A stretch of DNA of 64,000 bases from Melampsora larici-populina 98AG31 (GCF_000204055.1 NW_006768823.1:260620-324619), one strand, 5' to 3'. Counted from the first letter of the stretch, positions 1 to 11,327 are shown. Program-made: numbers and translations. The notes: generated from the letters alone by a model not told the origin.

Positions 1-2
1 AA

Positions 3-872
3 TTACCAGTACCACTTCATTTAAAAGAAAGTGATACTATTTCATCAGTGGTATTTGATACGAGGGAAGAAGGGGGTTTCAATGCACCTACCGATTCAGT
101 TGCATTACAACCCGATATATCGAATTTAGACGCTGAACCTATCGAACCTCAAGAGCCAGTCCAGTTGACCACCCCTCTGACTATTTCAAAAAGTGGAGGG
201 AACTCTATCCAACCCTCTAGCGCAAATTTTCAGCTGACACCGATTACGAGACAACCAGCGGAAGAACAGATTATAAATGATCAGCCAGAGGAAATCGAAC
301 CACGCTTTGGACGTCAAGGAGGCAGTCAAATAGATGTGACTAGCTTCATTGGTGGTCTTACAACTATGGAAGACGCAAGTCGAAACGAATCGTTCGATCC
401 TCCACAATTCCCACAGTCTCCGAGAAGAGACACATTTCAAAACTCTTCTTTTGAAAACTATGAAATGAGGAACTCGGGTGAAATTGAAACCCCTCTAACA
501 AGAAACTCCAGTCAATCACGACTTTCTAGAACTTCAACGATGTTCACTGCTTCACCTACCTCATCAATTCAGATTATTGATTTAATGGGACACCCAATCA
601 TGCGAGAGCCTCAATCTTTATCTAATTCTTTGCCGTCTGTAACTCAATCTTTGACAAATCAGAATGAACACATAACTTTAGAAGGTAATGAAGAAGCTAT
701 TGAAGAGTTACAAACTGGATTTTCACCTACATTTCAAATAGATCATGATTTACTTGCTATCTTACCAACCCATTTATCTAACTCTAGTTTATTTCAAAAC
801 ACTGAAATTTTTGAACATCCTAGACCAGCTCCAGTACCAAGAATCGAATCATCTGAGGATAGCTTACTTTGA
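3..872 (+). CDS. 3' part of a Ser/Thr/Pro-rich protein of unknown function
   Basis: The reading frame is open from the left edge of the window to a TGA at 870-872, so this is the C-terminal 289 residues of a longer gene. The first in-frame start-like codon in the window, near 48, is a GTG and is not a credible start. The protein is low in complexity, rich in Ser, Thr, Pro, Asn and Glu, and mostly acidic. It has scattered SP/TP sites and short basic-Ser patches (for example SRLSRTSTMF around residue 165). This looks like the disordered tail of a regulatory or cytoskeletal protein. I see no domain, membrane segment or catalytic motif and do not recognise the family. Codon use and lack of stops make it clearly coding. 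Confidence 0.75.
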   Translation, partial: LPVPLHLKESDTISSVVFDTREEGGFNAPTDSVALQPDISNLDAEPIEPQEPVQLTTPLTISKSGGNSIQPSSANFQLTPITRQPAEEQIINDQPEEIEPRFGRQGGSQIDVTSFIGGLTTMEDASRNESFDPPQFPQSPRRDTFQNSSFENYEMRNSGEIETPLTRNSSQSRLSRTSTMFTASPTSSIQIIDLMGHPIMREPQSLSNSLPSVTQSLTNQNEHITLEGNEEAIEELQTGFSPTFQIDHDLLAILPTHLSNSSLFQNTEIFEHPRPAPVPRIESSEDSLL

Positions 873-1258
873 AGTATGCAAAGTATAATATGTCTAACGA
901 TTTGTTGAATATTGTAAATTGTACCAACATCATTTTGTATCATTTTGTGAGATCGTATTTATAATTTATATGGGAATACATGGAAGATAATGGTTTAGTA
1001 TACTAGAAGAAAAAAATTTAATACCATGTTTTCTATCCTAGTGAAGATAGTCTGAGGGTGTTCATGAAGAATGATGAACCTACACAGTGGCGAAAAACGG
1101 ATGAGGAAGCAGTCAGAGTACATGGGTTCATCACATGACAAAGCTATTGTACATATACCCTCAAGTGAGCAATGTAACCAATAATTCTCCTGGATCATCA
1201 AGGATCTATAGCCTACAGTCCTTGAAATAATTAGGATTAAGCAAAGAAAATCATTCTA

Positions 1259-1812
1259 TAGTGCGTGGAGGCAAATTGTTGTCAAATTCAAAAGAAGGCC
1301 CAAAACAATTGCTACACCTCAAAACCTATCGTATCAACCAGCTGATTGGAGTTCTGGAATGCTCTCATCGAGCGCATTCCATGCATATATTTTTGGTTGT
1401 TTTTTTCAAAAGAGTATATCTATACCAACGCATCACCTTTTTCAAATTTTTCTCAGCTTTTGGACTGCTCTCATCCAGAGCAATCCCTGTATATCTTTTT
1501 GGAGGAAAATAATGATTTCTTGTTTTTTTTTTCTGCAGAATCAATTTTCTTTGGGAAATGTATTTTATCTCCGCGAGTTTTTGTCGTAGGAAGTTGAGCA
1601 AAAGAACAACTTGCAACCCAAGAGCTCGTTGACTTGGGACAGTAAACCGAGCTCGATAGGAAAGAGCAGCAAACAATTTTGATGAAAAAACTAGAATCCA
1701 ACCAGATTGAACGATATGAAATTTGAGCTGGCGGGGCCAAAAGGGCAACTTATTGAGTATTTACCTGTATTTACTTGATCTCAAATTGCCAAGGTCTTGC
1801 CTCCACGCACTA
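1259..1812. mobile_element. Non-autonomous TIR element (MITE-like, 550 bp, TA target site)
   Basis: The sequence GTGCGTGGAGGCAA at 1261-1274 is repeated as its exact reverse complement at 1797-1810, and both ends are flanked by TA inside a TATA. The perfect inverted match, counting the TATA, is 18 bp. A TA duplication and short terminal inverted repeats fit a Tc1/mariner-type element. No transposase motif is visible inside; the ORFs in it (up to 127 codons on the minus strand) show no DDE-type signature. I infer a deletion derivative or MITE mobilised in trans. Confidence 0.6.
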
Positions 1813-2121
1813 TACACAACTCGAAGCCCTTTTCTCCAAAGAGAAGCTTAGATTTTTGTTCTTTGTTCTTTTCCAATTGCTCTGTTTCAAAGCTCAACTT
1901 AAATGATGTTAAACTTACCAGGCAGGTCTTGAGATCACATAGAACCATGCAATTCACGCTCACTTGTGTATGATAACGTGTTGAACACCCTGGGCCTGAT
2001 GTCAAAAGCTTCTGTGTGGCAGTTGAGAGCAAGTTTTTTCGTATTTTTGGATCGATTCTGAATTTCAATCAAAACGATTGATGTCAACAACCATTCAGCT
2101 TAACAGCTCACCTCATTGATT

Positions 2122-2244
2122 ATGAATCCCTATCAAAGACACAAGTTCGTTGTCAAGTTGCGCCTCACCTTGATGGTTTTGATTTTCTTAGTCGTTTCTC
2201 GCTACACCCCTTTGATCTACAAGCCTGATATCTTCAATCGTTAG
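2122..2244 (+). CDS. Short ORF with one membrane segment, possible stray first exon
   Basis: A 40-codon ORF starts at ATG 2122. It has a basic N-terminus (MNPYQRHKF) followed by a hydrophobic stretch LTLMVLIFLVV, the layout of a type II membrane anchor like exons 1-2 of the glycosyltransferases downstream. The TAG at 2242 overlaps a possible splice donor (GTTAG at 2240), so it could be a first exon rather than a whole gene, but no continuing exon was found before the next gene. It may be a remnant of another membrane glycosyltransferase or chance. No family assignment is possible. Confidence 0.25.
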   Translation: MNPYQRHKFVVKLRLTLMVLIFLVVSRYTPLIYKPDIFNR

Positions 2245-2886
2245 ATTCATCACATGGAGACGTCTAAGCGGATGGACGTTGTATTCATGAACTTGTTCTG
2301 TTACTGCAAATCACATCTGCTCATGTAACACATCATCATGGTATCGTTTGATTTTAACATCTCATGATTGTGTGTATTTCTTGGTTGGCATCAAATTACA
2401 TCTAAGAGGCTATATGTGACTTGACGTCTCAAGCCTGGTGACATCGGCTAGGCTTCATTTCTGCCTCCACCATCACCTCACGACCAACCATCGTTCTGGG
2501 GCTAGCCTGGTTGATGCCATGATCCAGAAAGCCTACGAGCTCAATCTTAGGGTGAGTCGATTTTTGTATGGGATGTGACCGCTGAGCCTGAGCCTATACG
2601 ATAATTTAGGTCAACAGCAAAGCAATCACTACAAACATCAAGAAGCATATCACAATTCTTTTTTCGAAAGTTGCCAGCATCATGAGGTATAAACAGTCCC
2701 GTCAAAAAATACTCCCGCCCTCAAAACGATATCCCTCCATTTTCGTACTACTCATAAAATCACCTTGAACACCCTACACCTACAATTACACTGGTCATAT
2801 CGCTGGAAGGCGTACTATCTTGAACAAAATTTTGAAGCCTAATCAATAAATTCTCACAAGAACAGATCTGAACTGCCCTCCCCACG

Positions 2887-4686
2887 ATGCCAATGGAACC
2901 TTTACGTCCTATGCCAATGTTCAAGCCTGTTGAAAGTTTGAGACTTTCAAAATTCGGGCCAACTTTACAACATATGCAGATCAAAGGGGTGAGAAAATTC
3001 TTTGAAGATAACATTCTTGAGTTTTAGTCTAACCATGTCATGATCTCGCACCTTTAGGAGAAGTACAAAACTTGGCTCATTACTGCTTGTGTGGTGGTCT
3101 TAATATTCTCATATCGGTTGTTTTTGCCGTCATCCAAAGAGTTCGTCAAACATTCTCATCAAGGTACTCATTTTTTGAGCTGACTTTTTTCTCCTTTAGT
3201 GAAAATCTGACAGGAGCATTCCAAAGAACACGGATAACCCACATGGCTAGCATTGGCAAGAAACCTATAGAGGAGCTTCCGTCATGCGGCAAAACAATGC
3301 TTTACTTATTTGCAGGTGCCTCCGGACTTGGCTCTGAATTATCTCTCTATGTATGTGGAATCCCATTTTCTCGGGTTTACAAGATTCTGATCTATTGCAA
3401 TCTTTCAGACCGAAGCAGCTGCAGTGGCGACCTGGCTCAATTATACGATGCTCGTGGATGATACAAGATGGAATTATGGGAGGCTGAGCGTGCGTCTTTT
3501 CTGTTTTGACTGAAAAAGCATATGTACTGACTCTTCATCTGCAGGATTATTTTGATATTCCTCCACTTAAATGTCGACCCCCTTCAAACTGGAGAGAGAT
3601 GCCACGTACACTTTTCTCAAACCTTGGTAAGAAGGAGTCTGACCACGTCTGGCTAGACCGTGAACAGTGAGTTCATATAAATACTTTGACATGCTGATAA
3701 CGGTCCTCACCAGTACTTTTTGATTTTCGTTGATTTGTAGTCCAGATGGGTACACTAGTCATGTTTTGCAACAGGTTGACTCTCGCGCCATAGACACTCA
3801 CGCTGTTTGGAACATGATCAATCATCGAGAGCAGAGGACTATCCTACCCGCTGAACAAAATCTACATTACTCAGTGAAGCCAATCTTCGACGCTAAATCA
3901 GACGCTTTTAGACATATATGGAAACCAAACCAAATGATCTTGGACGAAGTGATGAAATTGAAGGTTGAGCTCAATGACAAGCTGCTTGCGCTTCAAAACA
4001 AGACGTCACATCGCACTTCAACAGCTGACTTTGATCTAGATTCACCAATGGCCAGAAAGGTGATCTCTATACAATTTAGACTGGGAGACAAGATAGATGA
4101 GAACATGGGTTGGAAAACTGCTGGACTTTCTGGCGTGAAATCCGCTCAATCCAATCCCCGACCCTATCTTGAGATAGCTAAATCATATGTGCCCGACTGG
4201 AAGACATCCAAAGAGCTGCCAGCTTTATTCATTCTCTCAGATGATCCCGAAGCGGCCCTGAAGAAGTTTGAAGAACACCAATCATTCTATCCCGCCTCAC
4301 AACGATTTCCACTCATAGTCTCACCCAAAGGCATCTCTATCGCTGAGCACGGTCATCTTCAGTCATCATTCAACACTGCCCCGTTGGAGGTCAGGAAGAC
4401 GCTCGCCGTCGCATTGATCCGTGACATCACATTTGCTGTCGACAATTCCGAGTCAATCGTCTGTAGTTCATCTAGCAACCTCTGTAACACGATGTTTCAC
4501 CTACGCGGTCCTCAAGATCTCATTGGATCTGCAGGATCGTGCAGAAGTGTAGATATACGCTGGCACCCTACTGGGATCGCACATTCATTCAACAATCTTA
4601 GTCTTGATGCAGTTAAGGATCGGGAGAAAATCTTAGCCATGATGCCACGTTTGGCTACTGATCCCAAAAACTACATTGAGCTCTAG
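2887..4686 (+). CDS. Golgi-type glycosyltransferase, FUT8/GT23-like, copy 1
   Basis: Six exons (2887-2988, 3058-3140, 3200-3350, 3409-3489, 3545-3666, 3741-4686) give 494 residues; all borders are GT/AG and match copy 2. Exon 1 encodes a short cytosolic tail with a PMP motif. Exon 2 encodes one membrane segment (WLITACVVVLIFSY), so this is a type II membrane protein with a lumenal catalytic domain. Exon 6 holds FRLGDK (about residue 297), which matches the Arg-containing sugar-nucleotide motif of alpha-1,6-fucosyltransferases, then ALFILSDDPEAAL and SIVCSSSSNLCNTMF, which match the FUT8/NodZ donor-site region. Donor (probably GDP-fucose) and acceptor are inferred. The family could also be another GT-B enzyme of the O-fucosyltransferase superfamily. 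Copies 2 and 3 lie at 14938 and 20677. Confidence 0.7.
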
Positions 4687-5735
4687 ATTGTGAACAAACC
4701 AGAACTCAGATCAAACTACACATCTTATCGGGACTCCTCGTGGCCGTTGTATATAATTTCATTGGTATTTTGTTTTTTCATGTATCTTTCATTTTTAAGT
4801 AACTCATTGTATCACGTAGTCGAAAAATTGTAATATCATTTTAAAAGTAGTGTCCTTTGTGCCGTACATCACAAGACCCTGACAATTCACATGGATCTAG
4901 CTAAAATGGATCATGCTAGGATTCCAAAAGACAGATTTCATGGCAGCATATATTTGCAATCCTTGAGATGATGGAGTGCTTGTCAAACCCACCCCCTATT
5001 TGTACAGACAGCATGCTCAATGTGAATCCACCATGTTTTCACTCGAATATAGCTTAGATACTCAGGGTCTAGTGAATCTTTCAATCACTACTCTTTTTGG
5101 TAAATTCACTCCTGTGTTTCAAGGCAACTTTTGCCTCACAATGAGAATCTTTCTTACTACCCTTCCCTTAAAGTTCTTTGCACATCTGTTATTGTAAAAG
5201 AACCTAAAGGTTGGTATATGCATGTAGGTGACCAATATGCCCACTTACCTATTTTTCCATTGAAGAACCCAAACATTTGAACCATGAGATCAACACACTG
5301 TCAATAAGATATCTCAAAACAAATCATTCATTCAATAAACTTATTTTTTCTTCCCCCTTTTCATCAATTCTATGTACCTTTTTTCCCTTCAAAATTTGAA
5401 AATACATGCAACCAAAAAAATTGACTCATGTCAACATTTCATGTATATTGGTATGTGAACAACAAAAACAAAAATAGAGGAAGAGTACAAGAAAAGAACT
5501 TGTTTACATACTATTTTAACTTAATTACTAATTCTGGAATTTCCCCGGAAACCACAACAACAAGACAATTTATATATATGTGTACCTTTGATCTAAAGAC
5601 TACTACAAAAACTTCATTATCTTTGATCCAATCATCTAATTACATGAATCTCTTTTTTCTAAAAAAAGTTGAATCTTAAACACAAAAACCAACCAACATG
5701 TATATATAACATATAATCTTGATTAAACCCTTACT
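4687..5735. repeat. Duplicated 3' flank of the glycosyltransferase (copy 1)
   Basis: This non-coding stretch is homologous to 16784-18010 behind copy 2. Shared blocks include TCGTGGCCGTTGTATATAAT, GTCCTTTGTGCCGTACATCA and TTTTTCCATTGAAGAAC. At copy 2 the same sequence runs on into the 3' end of the convergent GRF gene. Here the match stops near 5735 and resumes near 13108, after a large insertion. ORFs in this stretch are not conserved between the copies and are taken as chance. Confidence 0.7.
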
Positions 5736-5767
5736 TCCATTAAAATATTGTGCACATTTCTCATTTT

Positions 5768-6262
5768 GGTATTATGATTTTTTACTCATCATTTTATTGC
5801 ATTATATTTCATGAGTCTCATGAAAATCCAGTGCTACTTTAAACATAAGAACATGTGTCATGTAGCTCAAGATTTAAAAAAATCCATTATAGAGAGAAAT
5901 GTGTTTAGTCTCTTCTTTGTCAAGGAGGGATGAATTTGGATGGACAAGTAATAAAGTTGTTTTCCTTTCTTACTCATCTCTTGACAAAAATTCTCATTGT
6001 ACCACAATCCTTGTACCCAATCATTTGTCATACTGGGGTCCCTTTTGTTGGTTTCCTTTTCATCCCCAATTTTTGTGCAACTCTACAGGTTTCATTGTGC
6101 CTTTGGGCATGTGTAACATTCCATTAAAATCTCACAACCATTTCACTGCTTGGTGTTATGATTTTGTTTATTCATTATTTCATTGCATTGCAATTTACAA
6201 GTTTCATAAAAAGCCATAACTAGTATAAACATAAAACCATGTATCATTTAGCTCAAGATGTT
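5768..6262 (+). repeat. Imperfect direct repeat pair (5768-5875 and 6147-6262)
   Basis: Two copies of a roughly 110 bp AT-rich sequence in the same orientation, each ending in a recognisable block (TAAACATAA, then TAGCTCAAGAT). They are clearly diverged. They flank the left-hand member of the pair of roughly 100 bp repeats described for this insertion, so they may be remnants of a terminal repeat or of a tandem duplication. No coding content. Confidence 0.45.
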
Positions 6263-6639
6263 ATTGAGTTACATGACATGTGTTTGGGGGGCAGAGGCTG
6301 CTGGTCTGCTGTCAAAGGTAGGCTCTCTGCTACGATTACTTGGGACATATTGTCCAGAGCTTGCGGAAATCCTTCCTTGGTGGGGACTTGAATGATACTG
6401 AAACCCCCAGGCAATCATATTTATTGCAATTTATAAGTAACTCATGATGTATTCCTCAATTATATCTCAATGACCTGACCAGATACAGAATCTAGATCTT
6501 CTAGTACTAGCTTCCACTCCTTGATCTGCATTTCCCAAGCTGCTTTTATTGGCCAGGTTTTAGAACTTGGGGGTTCATTTTCTCTAGGAAAGATGTGATA
6601 TATTAAAAGACTTGTCAAAAACTGAATGATTTACATTCA

Positions 6640-7372
6640 ACATCTGATACAAAACTAATTAGAAAAATTCCAAGTTGCCAGGATGCACTGGCCCAAATTG
6701 TGATTGAGGGCTGTGATTGAAGATGTGTCCACTGATTGATCATCAGCCTTTTCAACACATCTAATAAATCTGATTTCATGCTGATCAACAGAAAGGCAGA
6801 CTTTGTTGAAGCTGAACCAACAAAGTTCACAAGCTGTCTGGAGACAATGAGTGACACCTTCCTTTTTCCTCCAAGATGCAAAGAAATTTACAAGCTTTTT
6901 GTTGTGAGAAGTGACATCCTTCATACTTGAGTGGTTGAGAAAGTCTTTAGCAATAATATTGAACACATGTAAGACACACAATAATCCAGAAACTTGATTA
7001 TACTCCTATTGCACAAGCCTCTATATCAAATGAGTAGGACATCAGGTTTCATCATATCAAACAAACAAACAAAAGCAATGGACTTACATGGAACTTGCCC
7101 ATAGTTGAGGAAGAGGCTGTGACAACAGCATTGATGTTATCCCACCAGGGCACCAAACCTTCAAGAGATCTATTCAAGGCTTCCAAAAACGTTGCCGATG
7201 TATGTCTCTTCTCATGAAGATCCAACTGATCAACATAGTGTTTGATCTCATTTCCACATAGAACCAGAACAGCATAAAGACTGTTTCTCTCTACATCAGT
7301 CCACCCATCTAAAGAGATGGTCAGGATTTTTTTTCTCAAGTTCATTACACAAGTCAAGTACACAATTTGCAT
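6640..7372 (-). pseudogene. hAT-family transposase fragment, central part
   Basis: Two minus-strand segments encode parts of a hAT transposase. 7360-7090 contains LTISLDGWTDVERNSLYAVL followed by a stretch typical of the DUF659-like part of hAT proteins. 6980-6660 contains VLHVFNIIAKDFLNH and further recognisable hAT sequence (ACELCWFSFNKV). The segments lie in different frames with stops between them, so the gene is broken or needs introns. The N-terminal part, with the BED-like finger, sits at 11921-12390 on the same strand, separated by later insertions; the C-terminal dimerisation region is not visible here. A C-terminal fragment of a related element is at 51880-52735. Confidence 0.6.
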
Positions 7373-7476
7373 GTAAATTGGGAAGTATTCTATCCATCAT
7401 TATGGAACCTGAATTGTGATAGAAATGTCTTCAGCCCTGAGTACATATACATGTACCCAAAAATAACTTGTAACAT

Positions 7477-7701
7477 TAAGGGTACTCAAAGCAAGTATGT
7501 GGCGCTACATATGTGGCACCACATACTTCCAAATTTTGTTTTTGACAGGCAAAATGACCTACGCTGACATTAAAATTTGCCAAATATAATTCAACATGTC
7601 CTTTTCTCCAACTCGTTATGGTAATTTCCGTATCAAAAATGAAATTTGAAAAGTATGTGATGCCAGATATGTGGCGCCACATAGTACTTTGAGTACCCTT
7701 A
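7477..7701. mobile_element. MITE with about 60 bp terminal inverted repeats (221 bp)
   Basis: The element runs from AGGGTACTCAAAG at 7479 to its reverse complement CTTTGAGTACCCT ending at 7699, with TA on each side (7477-7478 and 7700-7701). The inverted repeats extend inward for about 60 bp with mismatches and include palindromic ATGTGGCGC-type stretches, so the whole element can fold into a long hairpin. There is no coding capacity. TA duplication and long TIRs fit a mariner-related MITE; PIF/Harbinger (TTA/TAA duplication) is an alternative. Confidence 0.7.
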
Positions 7702-8838
7702 TTAAATATATTATATATAAAACTCATTACATATATATACAGCCTAAGAACAGTATGTAACATGTAATAAAATGTACCAAAACTCAGGTGGTGGGCACAG
7801 CACATTTGGTGTGTCAAAAGGCGTGCCAGACTTGGATAATCTGAAGGATAGAAGGTCTTCTTGGACCTAATCTTGGGCTGGAGGGAGCCCATTACATTGT
7901 AATTTTGGTCTGTTTAAATTTCAAGCCAGAAAAGCACTACATATGAGCCCCACTTAGAATATTTCTGCTATCAATTGCACATCTGAGTTGCAAGACCTGT
8001 AAAATAGTTCTTGAGCAAAACAATCTCTGATTTTTATCTTGAAAGTGTGGTCATCCTGACTTGAAACCGCTTTTCTCACATCCCCATTTGTGTTTGAGCT
8101 CCATCACAGCCTTGATTGCTGTTTCTGAGAAGATTTTTTCATGTTTATAATGTTTTTTTTTGTTTCAAAGGTGCACCCACACGCCTCCCACTGCCAGCAT
8201 TAAAGAGATTCCCAGATGGGAATATGGGTCCTAGGGACCAGATTCCCCTCCTGCTACTGTTACACAGCTCCATGAATATTGCATGAGTAGCCATTGTGAT
8301 ATATGTAGTCAATCTTTTGAAATGCATGTCTCAATCTGAACAAAGTTACATAAATTATTACATGTGATTTGCATATCTAAATGAGCAGATAACTGAGTGT
8401 ACCTGTATGTAGCTGATAGCTCAGGATTTACTCAGATGTTTTCAGATATGTAGCATAGGTTTTACGGCTCAGATGTGGAGTGCAAGATGATTTGATGACC
8501 CAATATACTCTCAATCATGTTTCTAGCCTAGGTCATATTCTCACCAAGGAACGTACTTAATGCTGGCAGTGTCCTTCTATTTGGGTGTGTCCCAGACAAC
8601 GGATTCTGTGCCCGGGCACGCCCCTCTCTTTCAAACCCACACCCACCACCTGAACCAAAACACTTATTACATACAAATGTACACTTAAAACAACATGTAA
8701 TATGTAATGAAACATGAATTACACCTCATAACTCAGTGTCAAGAGTGAAACTGTTTATATTACATATTATAAATAACATGTGAAAGAGTTCAATGCAGAA
8801 ATTTATCAACACAACTAGAGCTTATAAAAGCAGAACAA

Positions 8839-9000
8839 CCTGGACAGACAGTTGTATGAGTGTAAGCTCTAAATGAACTCAAAGAAGTAGACTTGACAGG
8901 AAAGGATCACATCCTTACCTGGACAGACAGGTGTATGAGTGTAAGCTCTAAATGAACTCAAAGAAGTAGACTTGACGGAAAAGGATCACGTCCTTACCTG
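8839..9000 (+). repeat. Tandem duplication, 89 bp period, two copies
   Basis: The sequence starting CCTGGACAGACAG at 8839 is repeated from 8928 with very few differences (for example GTTGTATGAG versus GTGTATGAG spacing and CACATCC versus CACGTCC). It lies inside the minus-strand LTR-like segment. The near identity implies a recent duplication. No coding content. Confidence 0.7.
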
Positions 9001-9353
9001 CAGACAAGCAGGAGTAAAGTAGAGGAGAGATTACAACAACGAGTGAGCTTTGTCCAGGCTAATAGTGACAGCCAAAGTGAAAAAGAGAGAAAAGAAAAAG
9101 GCTTACTCTGAGTTATTCTTGTTCCTAACGGTGAGGAACAAACCCAGAGTGGGAGAGAAGCCTGGTATATAAGTCTGAGCAAAAAGAAAAATGAAACACA
9201 TAACTCGGACTTGACAACACATTCTGAACCAATAGGGAACAGTTTAGGGAGAACAGGAAACAGTGATGCGCAATCCCAAAAGAGAAATAACTAAATGAAA
9301 GCCTCCTTCCCAGTCCGTACTAGTTGATGTGAATAGTTGATGAGTTCTAACAC
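8839..9353 (-). mobile_element. LTR-like segment, minus orientation
   Basis: Read on the minus strand this shows a TATATA-type box near 9171-9178, then a TTCCTCACCGTTAGGAAC block near 9117-9135, then a TCTGCAGGTAAGG block and CTGTCTGTCCAGG near 8840. The same ordered blocks occur on the plus strand at 10380-10430 and 11440-11735, so both are copies of one repeat family in opposite orientation. The order, TATA box then transcribed leader, suggests LTR or LTR-flanking leader sequence. Element ends and target duplications were not resolved; a possible TG end lies near 9352. Confidence 0.45.
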
Positions 9354-9535
9354 AGCCATCCTAAATCATACCAATCCATCTTTCTTCTTGAAACCTTTCC
9401 ATTATCCTTCTACATACCCTTCACACTTAACACACATTGTGATGTACTTGACGCAAACAATCCTTTGTACCTCAACAACATGTGTATGTAATTACATATC
9501 ACTAGTGATAATGACACCTGTTAATGATCAACCCT

Positions 9536-9960
9536 GAACCAAAGTAGTGATAGAGGCAAATATTACTACAGTTAGGTTTAGAGAGCAGAGTATATAAACC
9601 CCTCCTCTATCAGCCTTCAGAGATTTTCCCCCAAGATTTTACTACACCATACTTTTAAAGAGCCACTTTAAAGATATACTGAAGTATATAATCAACAGTC
9701 TTGTAATAATAAGACTAGTGATTCACTTCTTTACTTTAAAGTGTTTCCTGACTAGAAGTAGTATCCCTTCCTTCTGGATCCTCTACTTCCCCCAAGTAGA
9801 TCTATCAAAGTTGATAACTTTAAGAAGAACCCCAGGCTAGTGACCTTAAGAAGAACTCAGGTTGGTGACCGTAAGAATAACCTCAAGTTAGTGATTTAAG
9901 AATAACCAGAGTAGTGACCTCTACATCACTCTTCACGTTGCTACAGTAGAAGGTTGAAGG
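9536..9960 (+). mobile_element. Second LTR-like segment with TATA box and minisatellite
   Basis: A TATATAAA box at 9591-9598 is followed by a pyrimidine-rich leader and by the minisatellite at 9811-9919. No gag or pol sequence follows, so this is at most a solo LTR or a fragment. It does not share the blocks seen in the 8839 and 10243 segments and would be a different LTR family. The boundaries are guesses. Confidence 0.3.
9811..9919 (+). repeat. Degenerate minisatellite, 23-29 bp units, four copies
   Basis: Four tandem units start near 9811, 9840, 9865 and 9891, each of the form GTGACCTTAAGAAGAAC plus a variable tail such as CAGGTT, followed by a partial fifth. The units differ in length and sequence, so the array is old. 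It lies downstream of a TATA box in LTR-like sequence, where tandem repeats often mark U3/R variation. Confidence 0.6.
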
Positions 9961-10434
9961 GAAGTCTTGGATCCAGCTTCCATCTAATCATTATATGTAA
10001 TAATTATAACTTAAATCTCCTTTTTAGGAATCATCTAGCTGTAGTCTACCTGGATTTATCCCAGTAGACTGCTAGTTCTTTCTTTTTTTCTTTCTCTCTG
10101 TTATTTCTGTTATGGTAAAAGAGTGAGTTAGGGTCAAGTACATCACAAGCAAGAAGGAGCAGCAAGAGGAGTGGGCAGGTTAGTACAAGGGTTTCGAGGA
10201 GAAGAGGTAGCCAGGAGAGTATTCACCAAATCAGGATAAGGAGTGTTGGGTTTATGCCGCATTGGGATTGGGTGTTACAAGTTGTTCTTACATTCCACAC
10301 ACATGCTTCCCTTTTTGGTCTAGTTCTCACATTGTCTGAATTTTTTCTCTGTGTTCGAACCAATTGTTTTTCTTATATACTCCCACTCTCTCGCGCTCTG
10401 AGTTTGTTCCTCACCGTTAGGAACGAGATTACTC

Positions 10435-11327
10435 ACACCGCGGGAATCAATAGGTCCGAGACCCGATTGAAGAAAGTTGCGGTGACAGAGTCCGCAACTT
10501 TCTCCAATCGCGGATCTCGTTCGCATTACGTCCGCATTACGTTTGCTGACCACCCTTGAGTAAAACTCAGAAAAGGATTTTTATCCACAGAAGGAGAACT
10601 GGACTCGCCTCCCCTCACCACTTCGCTTGCTACTCACCGGACTCTCCACGCACAACCTCAACTTTCACATCTCCAATACCTCAAGTGCAACATCAAGTTT
10701 CATCTGGATTTCTACCTTGCTCAATTTCAGGCCTTTGGCAACCACTTCCACTTCAATCCATCAATGTCACTATTTACTAATACTACTGTAGTCAATTGAT
10801 GTTGTTTATCACATTCCTTTCACATTCGTTGGCTTTTTTATACTTTTAATTTAATCATTGTTGACTTTATCATAGTGGATTATAGACGTTAGATGAGCCA
10901 ATGATAACAGGAGACAAACCAATTACCAATCCTATGAATAAAACACAAGTTGAACAGCTCATTGGTAACCTCCACTTTATGAATTATTTTGAACTTGGGG
11001 AGATAAACCCTTGATTCACCTATGTGATGATTCCAGAAGTGGAAAAATCACTGTGAGATCGATCGATGGCTACACAAAGTGTGTGTGGTGAAAAATTGAC
11101 TATGTGAACGATCAACCCTGCTCCAAACACTACGCGCACGAGAACGTTTATGAATATGTACAGGATGAATTTTTCCAAGGGACACTGATGAAACTTAAAC
11201 AGGAGAGGGAGGTCTGCAAACGTAATGCGAACGTAATGCGAACGAGATCCGCAATTGGAGAAAGTTGCGGACCCTGTCACCGCAACTTTCTTCAATCGGG
11301 TCTCGGACCTATTGATTCCCGCGGTGT
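10435..11327. repeat. Inverted repeat pair, 112 bp arms, each containing a hairpin
   Basis: 10435-10546 and 11216-11327 are reverse complements with only a few mismatches, separated by about 670 bp. Each arm itself contains a near-perfect hairpin of roughly 18 bp stem and short loop (GATTGAAGAAAGTTGCGG, loop, then CCGCAACTTTCTCCAATC). The hairpin is GC-richer than the surrounding DNA. Conservation of the stem in both copies suggests that it is an intrinsic part of the repeat family, possibly a structured transcript end or packaging-type leader. Confidence 0.65.

Larger units (their letters stand above)
873..2886. other. Intergenic region holding a TIR element and a short ORF
   Basis: This 2 kb stretch separates the first gene from glycosyltransferase copy 1. 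It holds the TIR element at 1261-1810 and the 40-codon ORF at 2122-2244, described separately. The part from about 2740 to 2886 resembles the region just upstream of copy 2 (14790-14937), including a shared CTAATCAATAA block, and is therefore the probable duplicated promoter or 5' UTR of the glycosyltransferase. Other ORFs here are short and overlap on both strands, with no sign of coding. Confidence 0.5.

Noticed and set aside
1365..1748. 127-codon minus-strand ORF
   Set aside because: It lies inside the TIR element, overlaps several frames on the other strand and has no transposase motif; likely chance.
2760..3014. 84-codon minus-strand ORF
   Set aside because: It is antisense to exon 1 and the promoter of glycosyltransferase copy 1, which is supported by two paralogues.
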